Below are positions 33,928 through 36,876 of a DNA stretch of 36,876 nt, piece after piece; the stretch's first letter is position 1; each line of letters opens with the position of its first letter. Under the pieces are notes generated by a model. The model saw nothing but the letters and a program-made list of their open reading frames with translations. It was not told the origin of the DNA and did no database searches. The DNA comes from Bugula neritina (Eukaryota > Bryozoa > Gymnolaemata > Cheilostomatida > Bugulidae). The stretch spans positions 1-36,876 of the forward strand of contig CAXIUT010000286.1 of assembly GCA_964035545.1 (NCBI GenBank). Direction: 5' to 3'. The position numbers and the translations under genes were made by a program.

Positions 33928-34850
33928 ATGTCTATTGAATATTAATTATATTCGATGTCAGCCACCAATCAGATAATTATCCCTGTGGTGGGAAATCGTT
34001 CTTGTTTGTAGCATCAGAATGTCTATTCATTGTCCGAGAGTCATAACACTCCTACCAAACCATCAACTTCAACGCATTGCCTGCCGTGGAAAAAAACTAA
34101 TAGCGCCTTCAAAAATTCAAAGAGAGAAAAGATAAAAAAAATCTACTCATTCTACAAGATCAAAATTAATCATAAAATCATCATCCTATTACCCCCACCA
34201 AATGGTTCAAGTTAATTAGAAGCTAGCCCAAAATACAACTATCTATCAAATAAAATATAGATATTAATAGATGCGGATTAGGATATTTTGATCCCAACTA
34301 GGCTCCTCTCTATGGCAGTCTATCAGTTGAAAGCTAGCCGATTGAGAGAGAGGAGATCTTATCAAGTTTGAAGAAAAAAATATCAAAGTCAAATATGAAA
34401 ATTGAATAATAGCCTCTTTAAGTCAAATTGGTTAAAATATAACCGATTCCTATCAAAATAGACTAGTCTTTCAGTCCACCCAAAAGAGGACATCCTGACG
34501 ACCCATTTATCATTGTGAGGACCAACAGTAAGCAAAAACGTATGATTTTACTTATATGTAGTGGGCAAGGCCAAGACCAAGTACATAAAGAAGGAAAGGA
34601 GCGGTTTGAAGAGTCGGAGTTGGTGTTGAATGATAGTTCTTTGAAGAACATACTGTTGAGGAAGCAGGTGAAGGGAGAAGGGGCGGTTGAGGGGCAGCGT
34701 ACTGGTTTTTCTGCTGCTTTGGATGTGCGTCGTTCGAACTAGTCTTTGTGTTCTGAGGAGAAGGGGTATAGTTTGGTGATCGAGATATCGTCGTCTTCGG
34801 TGTGCGAGGGGTGGTCGCAGGGAGAGGCGAATAGCATATAATGTGATTGA
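33928..34850 (+). CDS. Hypothetical protein, charged and Ser/Pro-rich
   Basis: Likely start ATG 33928 (MSIEYELY), then a single-base break near 33950 leads into a long continuous frame: DVSHQSDNYPCGGKSFLFVA, SECLFIVRESEHSYQTINFN, NEERLQKFKERKDKKNLLIL, NRCGLGYFDPNEAPLYGSLS, ILSSLKKKISKSNMKIEEEP, SPPKRGHPDDPFIIVRTNSK. A 22-nt GT...AG stretch at 34540-34561 could be an intron, but splicing it gives an early TGA; unspliced or with one more base the frame continues (EESELVLNDSSLKNILLRKQ) to TGA at 34848-34850. The opening resembles a small beta domain, the rest looks disordered. Family not recognised. The DENN gene starts 26 bases downstream on the same strand. Confidence 0.5.
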
Positions 34851-34876
34851 ATGAATATTATAGAATATAAGTTCTA

Positions 34877-36722
34877 ATGAAAACAGTCACTCATCTGACT
34901 TCTGTTTTTAATATTCCTGAGTGCGAGGACTAGTAGTTGGATTTCAGGAAGATGTACGAGAAGTAGAAGAAGATGCGTGTGTTCTACTAGCGGAAGACTC
35001 GTGAATTGTAGACGAAGGTGCGAGGTTTGATGCGGGACAAAAACATAATAAATGCTCGTTATAAGCAGCATGAGGTGCAGGAGATGATGGATGACATTCG
35101 TTCTTTTAAGAGTATGTTGCCCAATTCTGTAAAGCAGATTGATTATGTGGACAGTGAGGGATCTATTGATGAGAATGTGCCGCCTCCTTTGATTAAATAA
35201 TGGGCTATTTATGGGCTCAGTTAGTAGGAAATTTCAGAATGTGTTGAAAATTAACGATATCCTGCTGGAACTATCAGTAGCAACTACAAACCATCACAGA
35301 TAGTGTAGCATAGTTCCAAGTTGGTTTTCCCATCTGGAACAGGAATCAAGCATTATAGTTCTAAAGCTGCTCTTTAGTGCAGTTTGGACATCATGAACTT
35401 GTCTAAATAGAAGTTAAAGAGTTTTATCTTAATTTTCTAGCCGACTTCTTTTGGTAAAAAACGAGTTAAAGACTCATCGAAAGGCATGTAGATAGTAAAT
35501 TTGTTGAATTCTGAGCGAAGGGTCTATGCCGTGTGCATTTAGTTGGACTAGTTTACAATAATGAGTGAAGGACCTCAGATGATCGAGATGAAAACTGCTA
35601 GAAAATCATTATAGAAATCAGTTAAAATCAATTAAAATCACTAGAATAAATAATAATCAGAATTATCAATCATAGTTTCTAAGAGGATATATGGGATATT
35701 TTCATATTACCCATTTTTTGGATTTTTCTAATAGTTGCTTAAAAGTTTATTATACGGGGTAAAAGTCTAGCGCTATATTCGATATAAATAAGGAGGATAG
35801 AATTTGAGTCTGGTTGATAGTCGTGCTCACAGCATCATGATGAAAAATGCACTATAGTAGTTGCGTAAGGAAACTATTGGTAAAAATATTGTGTTAGATA
35901 AATTGATTGATTTTTCTGTTTGTGGAAGTAATAAGGCTTACCTGCAGTTGAGTAAGTAGTCATTGACTTTTTGTATGGCTTAGGAGTGGGCGTATTATGT
36001 GTTGTCTTTGTTTACTTTGGATATCTTTTTGGATTTGTTGACTTTGATGGTGCTTGAGGAGAAGATGGTTTTTGTGTGTACTAATCCTGCCATACTGACT
36101 CATGCCATATTTTTGTTTACTAATGTGTTGATTCGACCGTTCTAGTATCCATATCCGGTGGTTCCTTTGATTCCTGACCAAGAATAATATCTAAATGCTC
36201 CGTTTCCTGTTGTTATGGGTATTTGAAGAGTAAATAGGAGGTATTGGCTGCTAAATTGCCAAAGAAGTACAAGAACGTGTATGTATTTTTCTAGCCGAAA
36301 GGAGTATAGATATTTTCCTAGGAAGACAAGAGGAAGCAATTGGGTAAGAAATCACCAAAACTACGTGACAAATTGATCCCGAAATTCAAGAAGATGCGTA
36401 AAAACTATCCATCAAGTTTTTTTAATTTCATGCAAAAGAAAACAGAATAATTCTAGTATCCAGTCAACATCTAGCTATCAAGGGAGATCATTAGTTGCGT
36501 ATTTGAGTATATTCAGGCGGATATTTATCATAAGTTGCGAATGAGGAGACGATATAGAGGATTAAGAATCAGTTGTTGAGTATTCAAGATATTTAGGAGG
36601 AAGATATCAATCATGAGATATTTGTGAAGATTAAGGAGGAGTATAGTTGGAGAAGTAAGGATCCTTTCTATATTGCGTTTTTGGAGACGCAGATGCTTAA
36701 TTTACATATCTTCAAGTATTGA
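34877..36722 (+). CDS. DENN-domain protein (Rab GEF-like)
   Basis: About 615 codons from ATG 34877 to TGA 36720-36722. The N-terminal 100 residues are a charged helical region (MKTVTHLTSVFNIPE, MYEKEKKMRVFYERKTREL). The DENN module follows: upstream part with SFILIFEPTSFGKKRVK and IYGIFSYYPFFGFFEELLKS; central part LDIFLDLLTLMVLEEKMVFV, NPAILTHAIFLFTNVLIRPF, YPYPVVPLIPDQEEYLNAPF; downstream part ending FLETQMLNLHIF. DENN proteins exchange nucleotide on Rab GTPases in membrane traffic. Two single missing bases are needed: near 36218 (a G, giving PVVMGYLKSKEE) and near 36537 (before NEETIERIKN). Adding both gives exactly 616 codons. It is the last gene, 64 bases from the right telomere. Confidence 0.85.
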
Positions 36723-36786
36723 TATTCTTTATTTATCTATATTATTCAATAAATAATCAACTGTAGTATATCTTTAAAAAAGCATA

Positions 36787-36876
36787 GGGGGTTGGGGTTG
36801 GGGTTGGGGTTGGGGTTGGGGGTTGGGGTTGGGGTTGGGGTTGGGGGTTGGGGTTGGGGTTGGGGTTGGGGTTGGG
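36787..36876. repeat. Right telomere, GGGGTT repeats with GGGGGTT variants
   Basis: Ninety bases of G4T2 repeats run to the end of the window. Three units have five G (the first unit, one in the middle and one further on), unlike the perfect repeats of the left telomere and of the interstitial tract. This marks the second chromosome end. Confidence 0.97.

Overview
This window reads as a complete, AT-rich macronuclear chromosome of a ciliate. It starts with CCCCAA telomere repeats (1-87) and ends with GGGGTT repeats (36787-36876). Conserved proteins can only be read through if both UAA and UAG are sense codons and UGA is the stop. In NDUFS1, DLD, importin alpha, PP6 and others, the UAA/UAG codons fall where the families have glutamate, not glutamine. 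That is the peritrich nuclear code (NCBI table 30), so a peritrich (Vorticella/Carchesium-like) is the best guess; no species can be named. Introns are tiny (almost all 20-23 nt, GT...AG), genes are packed with tens of bases between them, and many pairs share very short divergent promoters. Most ATG-to-TAA open frames seen under the standard code are fragments or shadows of the genes listed here.

Left arm (1-8741): mitochondrial dihydrolipoamide dehydrogenase, a FAM135-type DUF676 lipase-fold protein, a coiled-coil protein, complex I 75-kDa subunit (NDUFS1) and a small unknown gene. It ends in an interstitial GGGGTT tract (8679-8741) oriented like a right-hand telomere, so the first 8.7 kb looks like a small chromosome in its own right, joined to the rest.

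Right arm, first part (8742-23774): three small unknown genes, a dual-specificity phosphatase with one in-frame UGA, then a tandem pair of large cysteine-rich membrane surface-antigen genes on the minus strand. The second copy (18185-22371) is one intact frame of about 1388 codons; the first (11745-16046) has many single-base frame breaks. Their promoters are duplicated too and keep a TGACGTCA palindrome. A small unknown plus-strand gene lies between them.

Right arm, second part (23775-36786): dense housekeeping and ciliary genes. These are an ABHD11-like hydrolase that has lost its nucleophile serine, a coiled-coil gene, a SHIPPO/ODF3-like PGP-repeat protein, an ELMO-domain protein, a PP6-type phosphatase, proteasome beta-4 (PSMB4), TTC29, ribosomal protein eS21, importin alpha, two charged unknown proteins and a DENN-domain protein. 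Many right-arm genes need one or a few single-base corrections to read through, while the left arm needs only one. This suggests uneven assembly quality or different origins of the two arms. No RNA genes, CRISPR arrays or classical transposons were recognised.
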